Shown here: positions 44,383 through 53,059 of the stretch, one piece after another
How the letters are laid out: each line of letters starts with the position of its first letter
Position numbering within the stretch: the stretch's first letter is position 1
NCBI GenBank assembly: GCA_035533755.1
Contig: DATLTC010000089.1
Coordinates: 1-64,000, forward strand
Length of the DNA: 64,000 nt
Direction: 5' to 3'
Origin: Gemmatimonadaceae bacterium
GTDB lineage: Bacteria; Gemmatimonadota; Gemmatimonadetes; Gemmatimonadales; Gemmatimonadaceae
Made by a program: the position numbers and the translations under genes
Notes under the pieces: model-generated
What the model was told of the DNA's origin: nothing
Databases searched by the model: none
What the model saw: only the letters and a program-made list of their open reading frames with translations

Positions 44383-46185
44383 TCACCGAAGTCCCGCGCG
44401 CCGGCGCAACACCCACTCCGCGCACAGCAGCAGCACGAGCAGCACGTACGGCCAGCCGGCGTCCCGCGCCGGGGGCGGCCCCCCGCGCACCACGGCGCCG
44501 CCCACCGTCCCCGAGGCCATCCGCGGCGGCCGCGGCACCAGCTCCGCCGGCGCGTTCACCACGAGCGTGGCCGTCCCGCCGACGACCGCCGCGTCGTAGG
44601 TGCCCTCGGGCAGGGGGCCCGACGTCGTCGTGGACGACGTCGCAGCGAATCGCAGATGGAGCGTGTCCGCGCGCCCGCCCCCGCGCGGCGTGAGCGCCAC
44701 GATCACCACCGAGTCGCCGGCCGCGCCGCGCCGCCAGACGATCGGATCGCCGGCCCGCACCAGCCGCGCGTCGGGCACCGCCGCCCGGCGATCGGCCCGC
44801 TGCGACGCGAGGTAATCGAAGATGCTCCCCCAGAGCGCCGTGTAGGCATCGGCCGATCGCCCGCCCCGGAACTCCCAGCGCCACAGATCCGACGCCGCCA
44901 CCACGACCACGCGGCGCGGCGCATCATCCCCGGCAATGATCGTGCGCGTGAATGCCTCGCGCCCGCGCCGGGCTTCGAGTCCGCGCCATGCCCCCCTGGG
45001 CTCCGCGCCCCCACCCACCAGCAGCGGCGGCAGCGAGTCCCATGGCAGGCCGCCCAGCGCCGGGCTGAGCGGCGACACCGGCGCGCCGCTCACGTACCAC
45101 TCGTTGCCGTCGCCCACCGTGGGGACGATGAGCGCCAGCGGAGCCCGCGTGGCCTGCCGCGGCGGCCCGAAAATGGCCGTGTCGCCCTGCAGGATGGCCA
45201 CCGGCGCATCCCGGAACGCCGCCCGCACGTTCGCGTCGGTCACCTTCTGGTAGGTGCCGTCCACCACCCAGTTGCCGGGCGAAACGTGGTAGAATCCGCG
45301 CGTGGGAAGCGCCACCGCCCCCCGCAGCACGGCCAGCGCGTAGCGCGCGTCGTAGTCCGGCGATGTGGACACGAACACCGCGCCCGGCTGACGCGACACG
45401 TCAATGCCCACGCCCAGCGAGTCGTTGCGCGGTTCGGAGTCGCCGGACGACGCCACCACCGCCCGCAGCACCGCCGGCCCTTCGGGCGCGTCCACGCGCA
45501 CGCGGAACTCCAGGGCCCGCTCGGCAAACGGGGCCAGCGCGTCGAACCGGAGCACGGCCAGCACGCGCGTTCCCAGGAAGAGCGTGGCGGCGCCGGCGGC
45601 CGCCCCCGCGGATCCCGCCGCGATCGTCAACCGCGGCTCGATCGTATCGCCGCCCACCACCGCCCGCGGCGCGTCCAGCGAGAGCGCGGCCGCGTCGCGC
45701 ACCGCGGCATGGCCGATCACCACCACGCGCGATCCGGCCGGCAGCGCGCGCAGCGCGGCCGCGCCGGGCAGCACGCCGTCGGTCACGACCACCACCGGCC
45801 GGCCGGTGGCCAGCGCCCTATCCACCACGGGTTGAACGTCGGAGTGCCGGTCGGCCGGAACCGTGGGCACGGGCGCCGCGCGCAGCGAGTCGCCGAACAG
45901 GAACAGCGAGTCGCCGCGCGCGGCGCGGGCCGAATCCACGGCCACGCGCCAGGCCGCGCCGCCGCCCGCGGCCGCCATGCTGGCCGAGGCGTCGAGCGCC
46001 ACCCACGGCGGGATCACGCGCGACATTCCCACCGGCGCGTCGAGGAGCAGGGCCATGACCAGGGTCAGCGCGGCGGCCCGGAGCGCGGCCGGGAGCGGCG
46101 TGGCGGGCAGGCGGCGCGGGCCGCCCCAGCCGTACTGGAGTGCCGCACCCGCCGCGCCGACGAGCGCCGAGATGAGCCAGAGCAT
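44383..46185 (-). CDS. Membrane protein with vWA-like domain (BatA-related style)
   Basis: A 600-residue protein with N-terminal hydrophobic helices (1-20 and 35-52), a vWA-like domain starting with a MIDAS motif (DASAS, 65-69) and VVVVTDG near 138, a long extracytoplasmic beta-rich region, and a C-terminal membrane helix followed by EWVLRRR. This is the layout of BatA/DUF4159-like proteins in which the vWA domain faces outward. The exact family is not certain and no ligand is known. Its place between a cell-wall hydrolase and ftsY suggests envelope work, but only by position. Confidence 0.65.
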   Translation of the reverse strand: MLWLISALVGAAGAALQYGWGGPRRLPATPLPAALRAAALTLVMALLLDAPVGMSRVIPPWVALDASASMAAAGGGAAWRVAVDSARAARGDSLFLFGDSLRAAPVPTVPADRHSDVQPVVDRALATGRPVVVVTDGVLPGAAALRALPAGSRVVVIGHAAVRDAAALSLDAPRAVVGGDTIEPRLTIAAGSAGAAAGAATLFLGTRVLAVLRFDALAPFAERALEFRVRVDAPEGPAVLRAVVASSGDSEPRNDSLGVGIDVSRQPGAVFVSTSPDYDARYALAVLRGAVALPTRGFYHVSPGNWVVDGTYQKVTDANVRAAFRDAPVAILQGDTAIFGPPRQATRAPLALIVPTVGDGNEWYVSGAPVSPLSPALGGLPWDSLPPLLVGGGAEPRGAWRGLEARRGREAFTRTIIAGDDAPRRVVVVAASDLWRWEFRGGRSADAYTALWGSIFDYLASQRADRRAAVPDARLVRAGDPIVWRRGAAGDSVVIVALTPRGGGRADTLHLRFAATSSTTTSGPLPEGTYDAAVVGGTATLVVNAPAELVPRPPRMASGTVGGAVVRGGPPPARDAGWPYVLLVLLLCAEWVLRRRAGLR

Positions 46186-46225
46186 GGGGGGCGCCTAGTG
46201 GAGCACAGCGCCGGCGCCGGCGCGC

Positions 46226-47488
46226 CTAGCGCTGCGCGAGCGTCGTGACGTCGTCGCCGCTGCCCTGCAGTTCGGCGAGCACGCGGTCACGCACCTGATC
46301 GAACTGCGCCACCTGCGTGGTCGGGATCGGCTCGCCACCCACGTTGCGCAGCGCCAGCCGCGGATCGCGTTGCACGCCGTGCACGAGGAACTCGAAGTGC
46401 AGGTGCGGGCCGGTGGCCAGGCCCGTCATGCCCACGAAGCCGATCGTCTCGCCGATCGAGACGCGCGCCCCCGCGTGGATGCCGCTGGCGAACGCGCGCA
46501 GGTGCCCATACCGCGACGAGAAGCCGTTGGGATGCCGGATCTCGATGAGGTTGCCGTACCCGCTGGCCCACCCGGCGCGGACCACGACGCCGTTGCCGAT
46601 GGCGCGCACCGGCGTGCCGGCGTTGGCCGCGTAGTCGATGCCCTTGTGGTCGCGCCAGAGCTTGAGAATGGGATGGAAGCGGTTGCCGAAGGCGCTCGAG
46701 ATGTACTTGAAGCGGAGCGGCACCCGCAGGAACGCCGCCTTGAGCGACCGCCCCTTCTGATCGAAATAGTCGCCCTGCACCTTGTCGTTGGTGTAGTGCA
46801 CGGCGTCGATCGTGGTGCCCGACAGCACGAGCTGCGCGGCCACGATGTCGCCGATGCGCACCGTGCCGTTGGAGGCCACCGACCGCGGCACCATGACGCG
46901 GAAGGAGTCGCCATTCTGCAGATCGCGGCTCATGTCCACGCGGTACTGGTAGACGTTGTCCGCCATCTGCACGACCACGGCGTCCTGCGCGTCGCGCGGG
47001 AGGAGCGAGTCGGCGGCCGCGTACACGGCCTGGTACAGGTTGGAATGGATGGTGCCCTGGATGACCAGGGTGTCGGTCTTCCACGGCAGGCGCTCGTCCT
47101 TCTCGGTCCAGCCGGCAGCGCCCCGGATCAGATGCAGGAAGTGATCGGCGGCCAACTGCAGCACGATCTCGGTGGGCTCGGAATCGGAGGGCGAGGCGTT
47201 GATCACCGCCACACGCATCCCGGCCGGAATGCGGCGCGGATTGATGGAGGTGGCCGCCTGGACGGCGTTGCCCGCCGCCGTGTCGCTGAGCCCGCCCCGT
47301 TCCAGCACGCCCACCAGCGTCTCCCCGCGGGCTACGGTGTCGAACGGCAGCTCCCAGCTGGGCTTGGCGACGCTATCGGAAAGCACCTGCGCCACCGGAG
47401 GAGCAATCGGCGGCGTCGCGCGCATGGCGAAGACGGCAAGAACCGCCACCACCAGATAGGTGATGGCGCGAGCGGCGCGTACCGTCAA
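46226..47488 (-). CDS. M23-family peptidase (murein endopeptidase type) next to ftsZ
   Basis: A 420-residue membrane-anchored LytM/M23 protein. One N-terminal helix (about 8-25), a LysM/OapA-like domain (about 55-100), a middle beta domain, and a catalytic M23 domain with [14 protein letters not shown] and PHLHFEF, so the zinc ligands (H-x3-D and H-x-H) are present and it is probably active rather than a degenerate EnvC-like activator. It uses TTG as start inside the ftsZ stop (TTGA) with GGAGG 8 bases before it. It is therefore translated with FtsZ and likely cuts septal murein. Confidence 0.9.
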   Translation of the reverse strand: MTVRAARAITYLVVAVLAVFAMRATPPIAPPVAQVLSDSVAKPSWELPFDTVARGETLVGVLERGGLSDTAAGNAVQAATSINPRRIPAGMRVAVINASPSDSEPTEIVLQLAADHFLHLIRGAAGWTEKDERLPWKTDTLVIQGTIHSNLYQAVYAAADSLLPRDAQDAVVVQMADNVYQYRVDMSRDLQNGDSFRVMVPRSVASNGTVRIGDIVAAQLVLSGTTIDAVHYTNDKVQGDYFDQKGRSLKAAFLRVPLRFKYISSAFGNRFHPILKLWRDHKGIDYAANAGTPVRAIGNGVVVRAGWASGYGNLIEIRHPNGFSSRYGHLRAFASGIHAGARVSIGETIGFVGMTGLATGPHLHFEFLVHGVQRDPRLALRNVGGEPIPTTQVAQFDQVRDRVLAELQGSGDDVTTLAQR

Positions 47489-48684
47489 TCCATCTGCCTC
47501 CGTATGAAGGTCGGGATCTCCATGTCGCTGAGATCGTTTCCGGCCTTGTCCTTGTCCGCGGCCGCCGGCCGGGCCGGACGCGTCGCGTCCGAGTTGCCCT
47601 GCGTCCCCGTCCCCCGCGGCGGCACGGCGCTGGGCCGCGTCGTCCGCGTGCCGGGGAACGGAATCACCGGCGCGCCGCGGCCCATCAGCGGATGGTCGTG
47701 CGACGGCGTGATCCCCGTCTGCACGGTGCGGTCGAACCCGGTGGCGATGACCGTGACCCGCAACTCGCCCTGCATGGCCGGTTCGTGCACGGCGCCGAAG
47801 ATGATCTCGGCGTCGTCCCCGGCCGCGTCGTGCACGATGTCGCTGATCTGGGTGACCTCGCCGAGCGTCAGGTCGCCGCCGCCCGTGATGTTGAGCAACA
47901 CGCCCCGCGAGCCGGAGATGGACACGTTGTCGAGCAGCGGGCTCGAGATGGCCTGCTGCGCCGCTTCCATGGCCCGGTTCTCGCCGCGGCCGATCCCGGT
48001 GCCCATGAGCGCCGACCCGCCCTCACGCATCACCGTGCGCACGTCGGCAAAGTCCACGTTCACGAGACCCGGCTTGGTGATCAGCGTGCTGATGCCCTGC
48101 GTGGCATGCAGCAGCACTTCATCGGCCTTCTTGAGCGCATCCTGGAACGGGATCCCCTTGCCGACCACGGCCAGCAGCCGCTCGTTGGGGACGACGATCA
48201 TCGTGTCCACGTTCTTGCGCATCTCGGCGATGCCCTGCTCCGCCTGCCGCATGCGCTTGCGCCCCTCGAACAGGAACGGCTTGGTCACGATCCCCACGGT
48301 GAGCGCGCCGGCCTCGCGAGCCAGTTCCGCCACGACGGGCGCCGCACCGGTGCCGGTGCCGCCCCCCATGCCGCAGGTGATGAACACGAGGTCCGCCCCC
48401 TGGAGCGCCGCCCCGACCTCATCGCGATTCTCCTCGATGGCCTGGCGCCCGATCTCGGGTCGCGCCCCGGCGCCCAGTCCGCGGGTCAGCTTCTTGCCGA
48501 TCTGGACCTTGATGTCCGATCGCGAACTCAGCAAGGCCTGATTGTCGGTGTTGACCGAGATGAACTCCACATGCTCGAGGCGCTCCTCGATCATGCGGTT
48601 GACGGCGTTGCCGCCACCCCCGCCCACGCCCACGACCTTCATCCGGGCGTGCTGATTCGCGCTTTCTTCGAACTCGAAGACCAT
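47485..48684 (-). CDS. ftsZ: Cell division GTPase FtsZ
   Basis: A 399-residue tubulin-like protein that forms the division ring. The GTP-binding GGGTGTG signature is at 107-113, the T7 loop [11 protein letters not shown] is intact, and the C-terminal peptide ([11 protein letters not shown]) that binds FtsA is present at the very end after a short disordered linker. The ATG at 48684 starts MVFEFEE and is preceded by GGAG at 11 bases. It is split from ftsA by a convergent ogt gene and so needs its own promoter in the 365-base upstream gap. Confidence 0.97.
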   Translation of the reverse strand: MVFEFEESANQHARMKVVGVGGGGGNAVNRMIEERLEHVEFISVNTDNQALLSSRSDIKVQIGKKLTRGLGAGARPEIGRQAIEENRDEVGAALQGADLVFITCGMGGGTGTGAAPVVAELAREAGALTVGIVTKPFLFEGRKRMRQAEQGIAEMRKNVDTMIVVPNERLLAVVGKGIPFQDALKKADEVLLHATQGISTLITKPGLVNVDFADVRTVMREGGSALMGTGIGRGENRAMEAAQQAISSPLLDNVSISGSRGVLLNITGGGDLTLGEVTQISDIVHDAAGDDAEIIFGAVHEPAMQGELRVTVIATGFDRTVQTGITPSHDHPLMGRGAPVIPFPGTRTTRPSAVPPRGTGTQGNSDATRPARPAAADKDKAGNDLSDMEIPTFIRRQMD

Positions 48685-48801
48685 GCGAGTGGAACTCCCG
48701 CACTTGCAAGGTGGGAACGATCGGCGGTACAGCCTCCGACCGCACGTCGGGATCACGCCGGCGGTGTCGCGACGATGCCGCACACCGTAGTCGTGCAAGC
48801 A

Positions 48802-48831
48802 GTTGCGGCAATATAACGCTTTTACCGCAAC
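48802..48831 (-). promoter_or_regulatory. Inverted repeat over the likely ftsZ -10 region
   Basis: GTTGCGG at 48802-48808 is exactly inverted at 48825-48831 with a 16-base AT-rich spacer. Minus-strand TATATT (48810-48815), the best -10 candidate for ftsZ, lies inside. The spacing of the arms, about two helix turns centre to centre, suits a dimeric regulator. Confidence 0.4.
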
Positions 48832-48882
48832 CGACTACCCCTGTTTCAAGGACGACGCATGCATGGAAAGAGCACGCGACTC

Positions 48883-48891
48883 TTATCCACA
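48883..48891 (+). promoter_or_regulatory. DnaA box upstream of ftsZ
   Basis: TTATCCACA matches the DnaA-box consensus TTATNCACA exactly. It is about 190 bases before the ftsZ start. A single box is not an origin; it could link ftsZ expression to DnaA. Confidence 0.5.
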
Positions 48892-49049
48892 ATCAGAGCG
48901 GTGACAGCAGTTTTTTGACATGACTTTCTCGACCGCCCCGCCTTGCGCGCACCACGACGCCGCGCCACTCTGCACAATCGCCGAGGCCGATCGCTCAGAC
49001 CCCGCGTGCCCCGGTGCGGTTCCACCCTGCACCGATCCCGCCGCCATCC

Positions 49050-49556
49050 ATGCCCGACGCCGTTCGATTTCTCACCATGCCCAGTCCGGTGGGCGCGCTC
49101 ACGCTCGCTGCGAGCGCGGCGGGGCTCGTCGGCGTGTACTTCGAGCGCCACCAGCATGGGCCGCCGCCGCGCCAGCAATCGCGCTGGGTGCCCGATCGCG
49201 GGCAAGCCAACCCGGGATCCGTCGTCTTGGCGCGCGCCCGACACCAACTGAACGCCTACTTCGACGGTACCCTCACGCGATTCGACCTACCCCTCGCCGC
49301 GGAGGGCACGCCCTTCCAGCGCCAGGTATGGGACGAGCTGCGCCGGATCCCCTTCGGCTCGACGATGTCCTACGGAGAGTTGGCCCGCGCGCTGGGGCGC
49401 CCGACGGCGGCACGCGCCGTGGGCGCCGCCAACGGACGCAACCCGATCTCGATCGTGGTGCCCTGCCATCGCGTGATCGGCGCCGACGGATCGCTCACGG
49501 GCTTTGGCGGCGGCATGGAGCGCAAGCGCTGGCTCTTGGAGCACGAACGACGGTAG
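49050..49556 (+). CDS. ogt: Methylated-DNA--protein-cysteine methyltransferase
   Basis: A 168-residue suicide repair protein that removes O6-methyl (alkyl) groups from guanine. The acceptor Cys139 is in VVPCHRVIG, preceded by [15 protein letters not shown] (helix-turn-helix start), [20 protein letters not shown] and N131, and followed by [13 protein letters not shown]. The N-terminal domain is the short Ogt type with no AdaA part. The start at 49050 leaves a short lead into LTMPSPVG; a GTG/ATG further up is possible. It sits on the plus strand between ftsA and ftsZ, and its stop falls in a GGTAGGAG repeat unit. Confidence 0.95.
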   Translation: MPDAVRFLTMPSPVGALTLAASAAGLVGVYFERHQHGPPPRQQSRWVPDRGQANPGSVVLARARHQLNAYFDGTLTRFDLPLAAEGTPFQRQVWDELRRIPFGSTMSYGELARALGRPTAARAVGAANGRNPISIVVPCHRVIGADGSLTGFGGGMERKRWLLEHERR

Positions 49557-49661
49557 GAGGGTAGGACGGAAGGGGGGTAGGACGGATGACTGCGAACGCA
49601 GTGCCGTCCTACCCCCCTACGCCCCTACGCCCCTACCGTCGTACGCCCCGCCCGTCCTACC
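49551..49661. repeat. Octamer repeats and large cruciform between ogt and ftsA
   Basis: Plus-strand units GGTAGGAG and GGTAGGAC (49552-49591) are followed by the short perfect hairpin ACTGCG-AA-CGCAGT (49588-49601), then by inverted units (GTCCTACC, CCCCTACG twice, CCCCTACC) to 49638 and a further GTCCTACC at 49654-49661. Left and right arms pair imperfectly over about 35 bases. It lies between convergent genes and could terminate both transcripts. The ogt stop codon (TAG, 49554-49556) is inside the first unit. Confidence 0.6.
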
Positions 49662-49666
49662 ATCTC

Positions 49667-50923
49667 TCAGAAAAAATCCTGCAGCCAAAATTTGAGCTTC
49701 TGCACCCACTTCTCCATGCCGGCGCCGCTCACCCCGTGGCGCTTGGCGGTGGACGAGGCGCCGAGCGCCAGCCGCGTGGCGCCGAACTGGGCGAGTCCGA
49801 CCACGGTGGCGAACCGCGGAGCTTCCACCGAATCGCTCAACCCGCCGATGTTGTCGGCCGGCGCGCCCACCCGGACGCCGGTGCCGAACGCATCGGCCGC
49901 GAGTTCCCCCGCGCCCTGCATGGCGGCCGCGCCCCCCGAGAGCACGATGCCGGCGCTCAGGCGGTTGGCGTATCCGGCGTCGGCGATGTCGTGTTGCACG
50001 AGATCGAAGATCTCGTCCATACGCTGGTGGATGATGTGCGCCAGCAACTCGCGCGGAATCTGGCGCTCGCCCTGGGCCACCGTGCTCGGCAGCTGGATGA
50101 TGTCCAGCGGGTCGACCAGCGGTTCGTACGCGCAGCCGTAGCGCTCCTTGAGCCGCTCGGCGTCGGCCTGCGTGACCCCCAATCCGTGCACGATGTCGCT
50201 GGTCACGTTGTTGCCGCCGAACGGGATCGTGCCCAGGTGGCGGATCTTGCCTTCGTGGAAGACGGCGACATCGGTGGTGCCGGCGCCCATCTCCACGAGC
50301 GCCACGCCCAGTTCCTTCTCGTCCTCGGTGAGCACGGCGAGCGCGCTCGCCAGCGGCTCGAGCACGAGGTCGCGCACCTTGTAGCCGGCGCGCTCCACGC
50401 TCTTGCGCAGGTTGATGGCCGGCGAACTGCCGATCGTCACGAGGTACATCTCCACCTCGAGACGCATGCCGCTCATGCCGATCGGATCGCGGATCCCGGT
50501 GTTCTTGTCCACCGAGTACTCCTGCGGGATGGCGTGCAGCAGTTCGCGGTCCTGCGGGATGGCCTGGGCCCGCGCCACTTCGTTGGCGCGCTCCACGTCG
50601 GCCCGGGTGATCTCGTCGCCCGACACGGCCACGATGCCCTTGCTCGTCATCGCCTGCACGTGCTCGCCGGCGATGCCCGCGTACACCTCCTGCACCTGCA
50701 CGCCCGCCATGCGCTCGGCATCCTGCAGCGCCTTGCGCAGGGAGCGGGTCGTTTCCTCGATGTCGGACACGAGGCCGCGCCGCATGCCGGTGGTGCGCGC
50801 TTGCCCCACCCCCAGCACCTTGATCGAGGGATGCCGCGGAAGATCGCCGACCACTTCGGCGATGATGGCGGTGGTCTTGTTGGAGCCGATGTCGAGACCG
50901 GCGACGAGGCGTTCTGCGTTCAT
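49667..50923 (-). CDS. ftsA: Cell division protein FtsA
   Basis: A 418-residue actin-like ATPase that tethers FtsZ to the membrane. It opens with VAGLDIGSNKTTAIIAEV (phosphate-1 loop), holds the 1C domain insert, GAGTTDVAVFHEG (phosphate-2) and VLSGGAAAM (adenosine motif), and ends with an amphipathic membrane-targeting helix (MEKWVQKLKFWLQDFF). The ATG overlaps the ftsQ stop (ATGA). It is the last gene of the rsmH-ftsA run; ftsZ is beyond the convergent ogt. Confidence 0.96.
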   Translation of the reverse strand: MNAERLVAGLDIGSNKTTAIIAEVVGDLPRHPSIKVLGVGQARTTGMRRGLVSDIEETTRSLRKALQDAERMAGVQVQEVYAGIAGEHVQAMTSKGIVAVSGDEITRADVERANEVARAQAIPQDRELLHAIPQEYSVDKNTGIRDPIGMSGMRLEVEMYLVTIGSSPAINLRKSVERAGYKVRDLVLEPLASALAVLTEDEKELGVALVEMGAGTTDVAVFHEGKIRHLGTIPFGGNNVTSDIVHGLGVTQADAERLKERYGCAYEPLVDPLDIIQLPSTVAQGERQIPRELLAHIIHQRMDEIFDLVQHDIADAGYANRLSAGIVLSGGAAAMQGAGELAADAFGTGVRVGAPADNIGGLSDSVEAPRFATVVGLAQFGATRLALGASSTAKRHGVSGAGMEKWVQKLKFWLQDFF

Positions 50924-51648
50924 TTGAGTCGGGCGATCACTTGGTCACGGAATCGTAGGTCCAACTCGGCAACCGCGAGCTGGCGTCGCGCGAGGTCGCG
51001 CTCCACCGGCCCCAGGTCCTCCAAGCGGTGAACGGTCACATCAGCCATCGCGCGAACGAGGAGCGTGGGCAGGGAGAAGTCCACCTCGTCTCCCTCCCGC
51101 CGCACGTCGCTCACCCGCTGGTACAGCTCGGGCGCGCTGCGCCGCAGTTCGCCCAGCAATCGCAGAACCGCCGTGTCGCGGCTCGCCAGAATCGGCACGT
51201 CCACCGCGGCCTTCGACGGATCGATCGGCAACGGCAACCCCGATGCGTCGTACGGACGCAGTCCCTGCGGGGTCGGCACCATCGCCACCGGCACCCGCTC
51301 GACGATCGTCACGACGAGCGTCCCCGGAAGCTTACGCCGAATCGCGGCGCTGCGCACCTCCGGCAATTGCGCGACCCGCGCTTCGAGGGGACGGAGCGCG
51401 GTCCACACCGATACCGTGGTATCGACGTGCAACTGGCGCAGAATGTCACGAGTCGAGGTGTACCGCGCGCCGACGATCGACACCCGGCGCACGCGAAAGA
51501 AGGCCATCCGCGACAGCACCGGCGGCCCCCACCAGGGCGCAGCGGCCGCGGCCAGCACGAGGAGCGCGATCGCCACGCGCTTCCAGCGGCGCCGGCGAGC
51601 GGGCCCCGGCGCGGCGGGTGCCGGCGCGTCCACGGCGTCGCCGGTCAC
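50920..51648 (-). CDS. ftsQ: Cell division protein FtsQ
   Basis: A 242-residue bitopic protein bridging early and late divisome parts. A short basic cytoplasmic head (PARRRRWKR) precedes one membrane helix at about 23-40, then a POTRA domain (FFRVRRVSIVGARYTSTRDILRQL) and the beta domain that recruits FtsB/FtsL. The GTG start lies in the murC stop (GTGA) with GGAGG upstream, so the longer open frame above it is only a shadow of murC. Confidence 0.93.
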   Translation of the reverse strand: MTGDAVDAPAPAAPGPARRRRWKRVAIALLVLAAAAAPWWGPPVLSRMAFFRVRRVSIVGARYTSTRDILRQLHVDTTVSVWTALRPLEARVAQLPEVRSAAIRRKLPGTLVVTIVERVPVAMVPTPQGLRPYDASGLPLPIDPSKAAVDVPILASRDTAVLRLLGELRRSAPELYQRVSDVRREGDEVDFSLPTLLVRAMADVTVHRLEDLGPVERDLARRQLAVAELDLRFRDQVIARLK

Positions 51649-53021
51649 CTGGCCTCCAACAGCTTCACCAACTCGCCGCCCGTCTTGGTCACGTCGCCGG
51701 CGCCCATCGTCAGCACCACGTCCCCCGAGCGCACGAAGGCGCCCAGCGCCGGCGCCAGCGCCTCGCGCGCCCCGCGCCACGCCAACCGGTCGCCGGCCGC
51801 CCCCAGCGCGTGGGCGATGAGGTCCGCCGTCACGCCGGGAATCGGCTGCTCGCGGGCCGGGTAGATCTCGGCCAGGAAGATCACGTCGGCGCCCGACAGC
51901 GCGCGCGCGAACGCGGGCGCGAAGTCGCGCGTCCGCGAGTACAGATGCGGCTGGAAGGCCGCGATCACGCGACGCCCGGGATACGCGCTGCGGGCCGCCG
52001 CCAACGAGGCCGCGATCTCGGTGGGATGATGGGCGTAGTCGTCCACCACGACCACGCCGGCCGCGTCGCCCACGCGTTGGAACCGCCGCTCCACGCCGCG
52101 AAACGCCTCGAGGCCGGGCGCCATTTCCGCCACCGTGCGCCCCTCCGCCAACCCCGCCCCGAGCGCGGCCAGTGCGTTCTGCACGTTGTGCAGCCCGGGC
52201 ACGCGCAGCGCGATCGCGCCCAGCCGCCGGCCGTCGAACCGCACCTCGAATCGCGCCCCCCCGTCCACGAACGCCACGTCGGCGGCCGTGAGCCGCGCGT
52301 CGGGCGAGCGAATGCCGAATCGCACCACCTCGGCGGTGTCGGGCAGCGCCAGCGTGCGCGCCTGTTCGTCGTCGGCGGAGATGACGATGGCGCGCGCGTC
52401 GCGCACGAACTGCGCGAACGCGCCCCGGATGTCGGCCAGGTCGGCGTAGATGTCCAGGTGGTCGGCCTCGATGTTGGTGACCACCGCCACGGAGGGGCTG
52501 AGCGCGAGAAACGACCGATCGTATTCGTCCGCCTCCACGACGTAGAGCGCGTCGCCGCCGGCCCGCAGGTTGCCGCGCCACTCGCTCACCCGGGCCCCCA
52601 CGAGCGCCGTGGGGTCGCTCCCGGCGGCCGCCAGCGCCAGCGTGGTCATGACGGTCGTCGTGGACTTGCCGTGCGTACCGGCCACGGCCACCAGCTCGCG
52701 TCCGGCGGTGGCCTCGCCGAGCGCTTCCGCCCGGCGAATGACGGGGATGCCCAGGACGCGGGCCCGCTCGAGCTCCGGGTGGTGCCGGGCCACCGCCGAG
52801 GTGACCACCACGGCCCGCGCGCCTTCGACGTGGGACGGATCGTGGCCCTCCCACACGAGAATGTCGAGCGTCCGCAGGTCGCCGGTATCGGCCACGCTGG
52901 CGTCGCAGCCCGTGACCGCGGCGCCGCGCCGCGCCAGCAGTTCGGCGAGCGCGCGCATGCCCGCGCCGGCGATGCCAACGAAGTGGATCGGACGCGGGTC
53001 GGTACGGTCGATGAGGGACAT
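51645..53021 (-). CDS. murC: UDP-N-acetylmuramate--L-alanine ligase
   Basis: A 458-residue cytoplasmic ATP-dependent ligase that adds L-Ala to UDP-MurNAc, the first stem-peptide step. The N-terminal nucleotide-sugar loop GIAGAGM is at 17-23 and the ATP loop GTHGKSTTT at 115-123. The central EADEYDRSFL and the C-terminal YAHHPTEI motif are typical of MurC. It starts 38 bases after murG. The usual murB and ddl genes between murC and ftsQ are missing here. Confidence 0.96.
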   Translation of the reverse strand: MSLIDRTDPRPIHFVGIAGAGMRALAELLARRGAAVTGCDASVADTGDLRTLDILVWEGHDPSHVEGARAVVVTSAVARHHPELERARVLGIPVIRRAEALGEATAGRELVAVAGTHGKSTTTVMTTLALAAAGSDPTALVGARVSEWRGNLRAGGDALYVVEADEYDRSFLALSPSVAVVTNIEADHLDIYADLADIRGAFAQFVRDARAIVISADDEQARTLALPDTAEVVRFGIRSPDARLTAADVAFVDGGARFEVRFDGRRLGAIALRVPGLHNVQNALAALGAGLAEGRTVAEMAPGLEAFRGVERRFQRVGDAAGVVVVDDYAHHPTEIAASLAAARSAYPGRRVIAAFQPHLYSRTRDFAPAFARALSGADVIFLAEIYPAREQPIPGVTADLIAHALGAAGDRLAWRGAREALAPALGAFVRSGDVVLTMGAGDVTKTGGELVKLLEAR

Positions 53022-53059
53022 GACGGCGCGGGCAATATAGGGGCCGCGCGCCCGGCCGC

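Larger units (their letters stand above)
48685..49049. promoter_or_regulatory. 365-bp divergent ftsZ/ogt regulatory region
   Basis: No gene is supported here. It is clearly AT-richer than the surroundings. Reading toward ftsZ it holds a consensus DnaA box (48883-48891), then a TATATT -10-like hexamer (48810-48815, minus strand) inside a 7-base inverted repeat. On the ogt side a TTGACA (48915-48920) has no acceptable -10 partner. Confidence 0.55.

Noticed and set aside
44383-46185. Annotation of the vWA protein as a division protein
   Set aside because: Only position supports it; the sequence shows a vWA-like membrane protein and nothing specific to the divisome.
43285-46248. A 987-codon plus-strand frame over ftsY and the vWA gene
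   Set aside because: Antisense shadow of supported genes; no domain, low-complexity Arg/His-rich sequence.
48883-48891. A replication origin near ftsZ
   Set aside because: Only one DnaA box is present, with no box cluster, no dnaA/dnaN/gyr genes and no AT-rich unwinding element of the needed size.
48915-48943. TTGACA as a promoter for ogt
   Set aside because: The hexamer is a perfect -35, but with 16-18 base spacing only GC-rich hexamers follow, so no -10 is visible.
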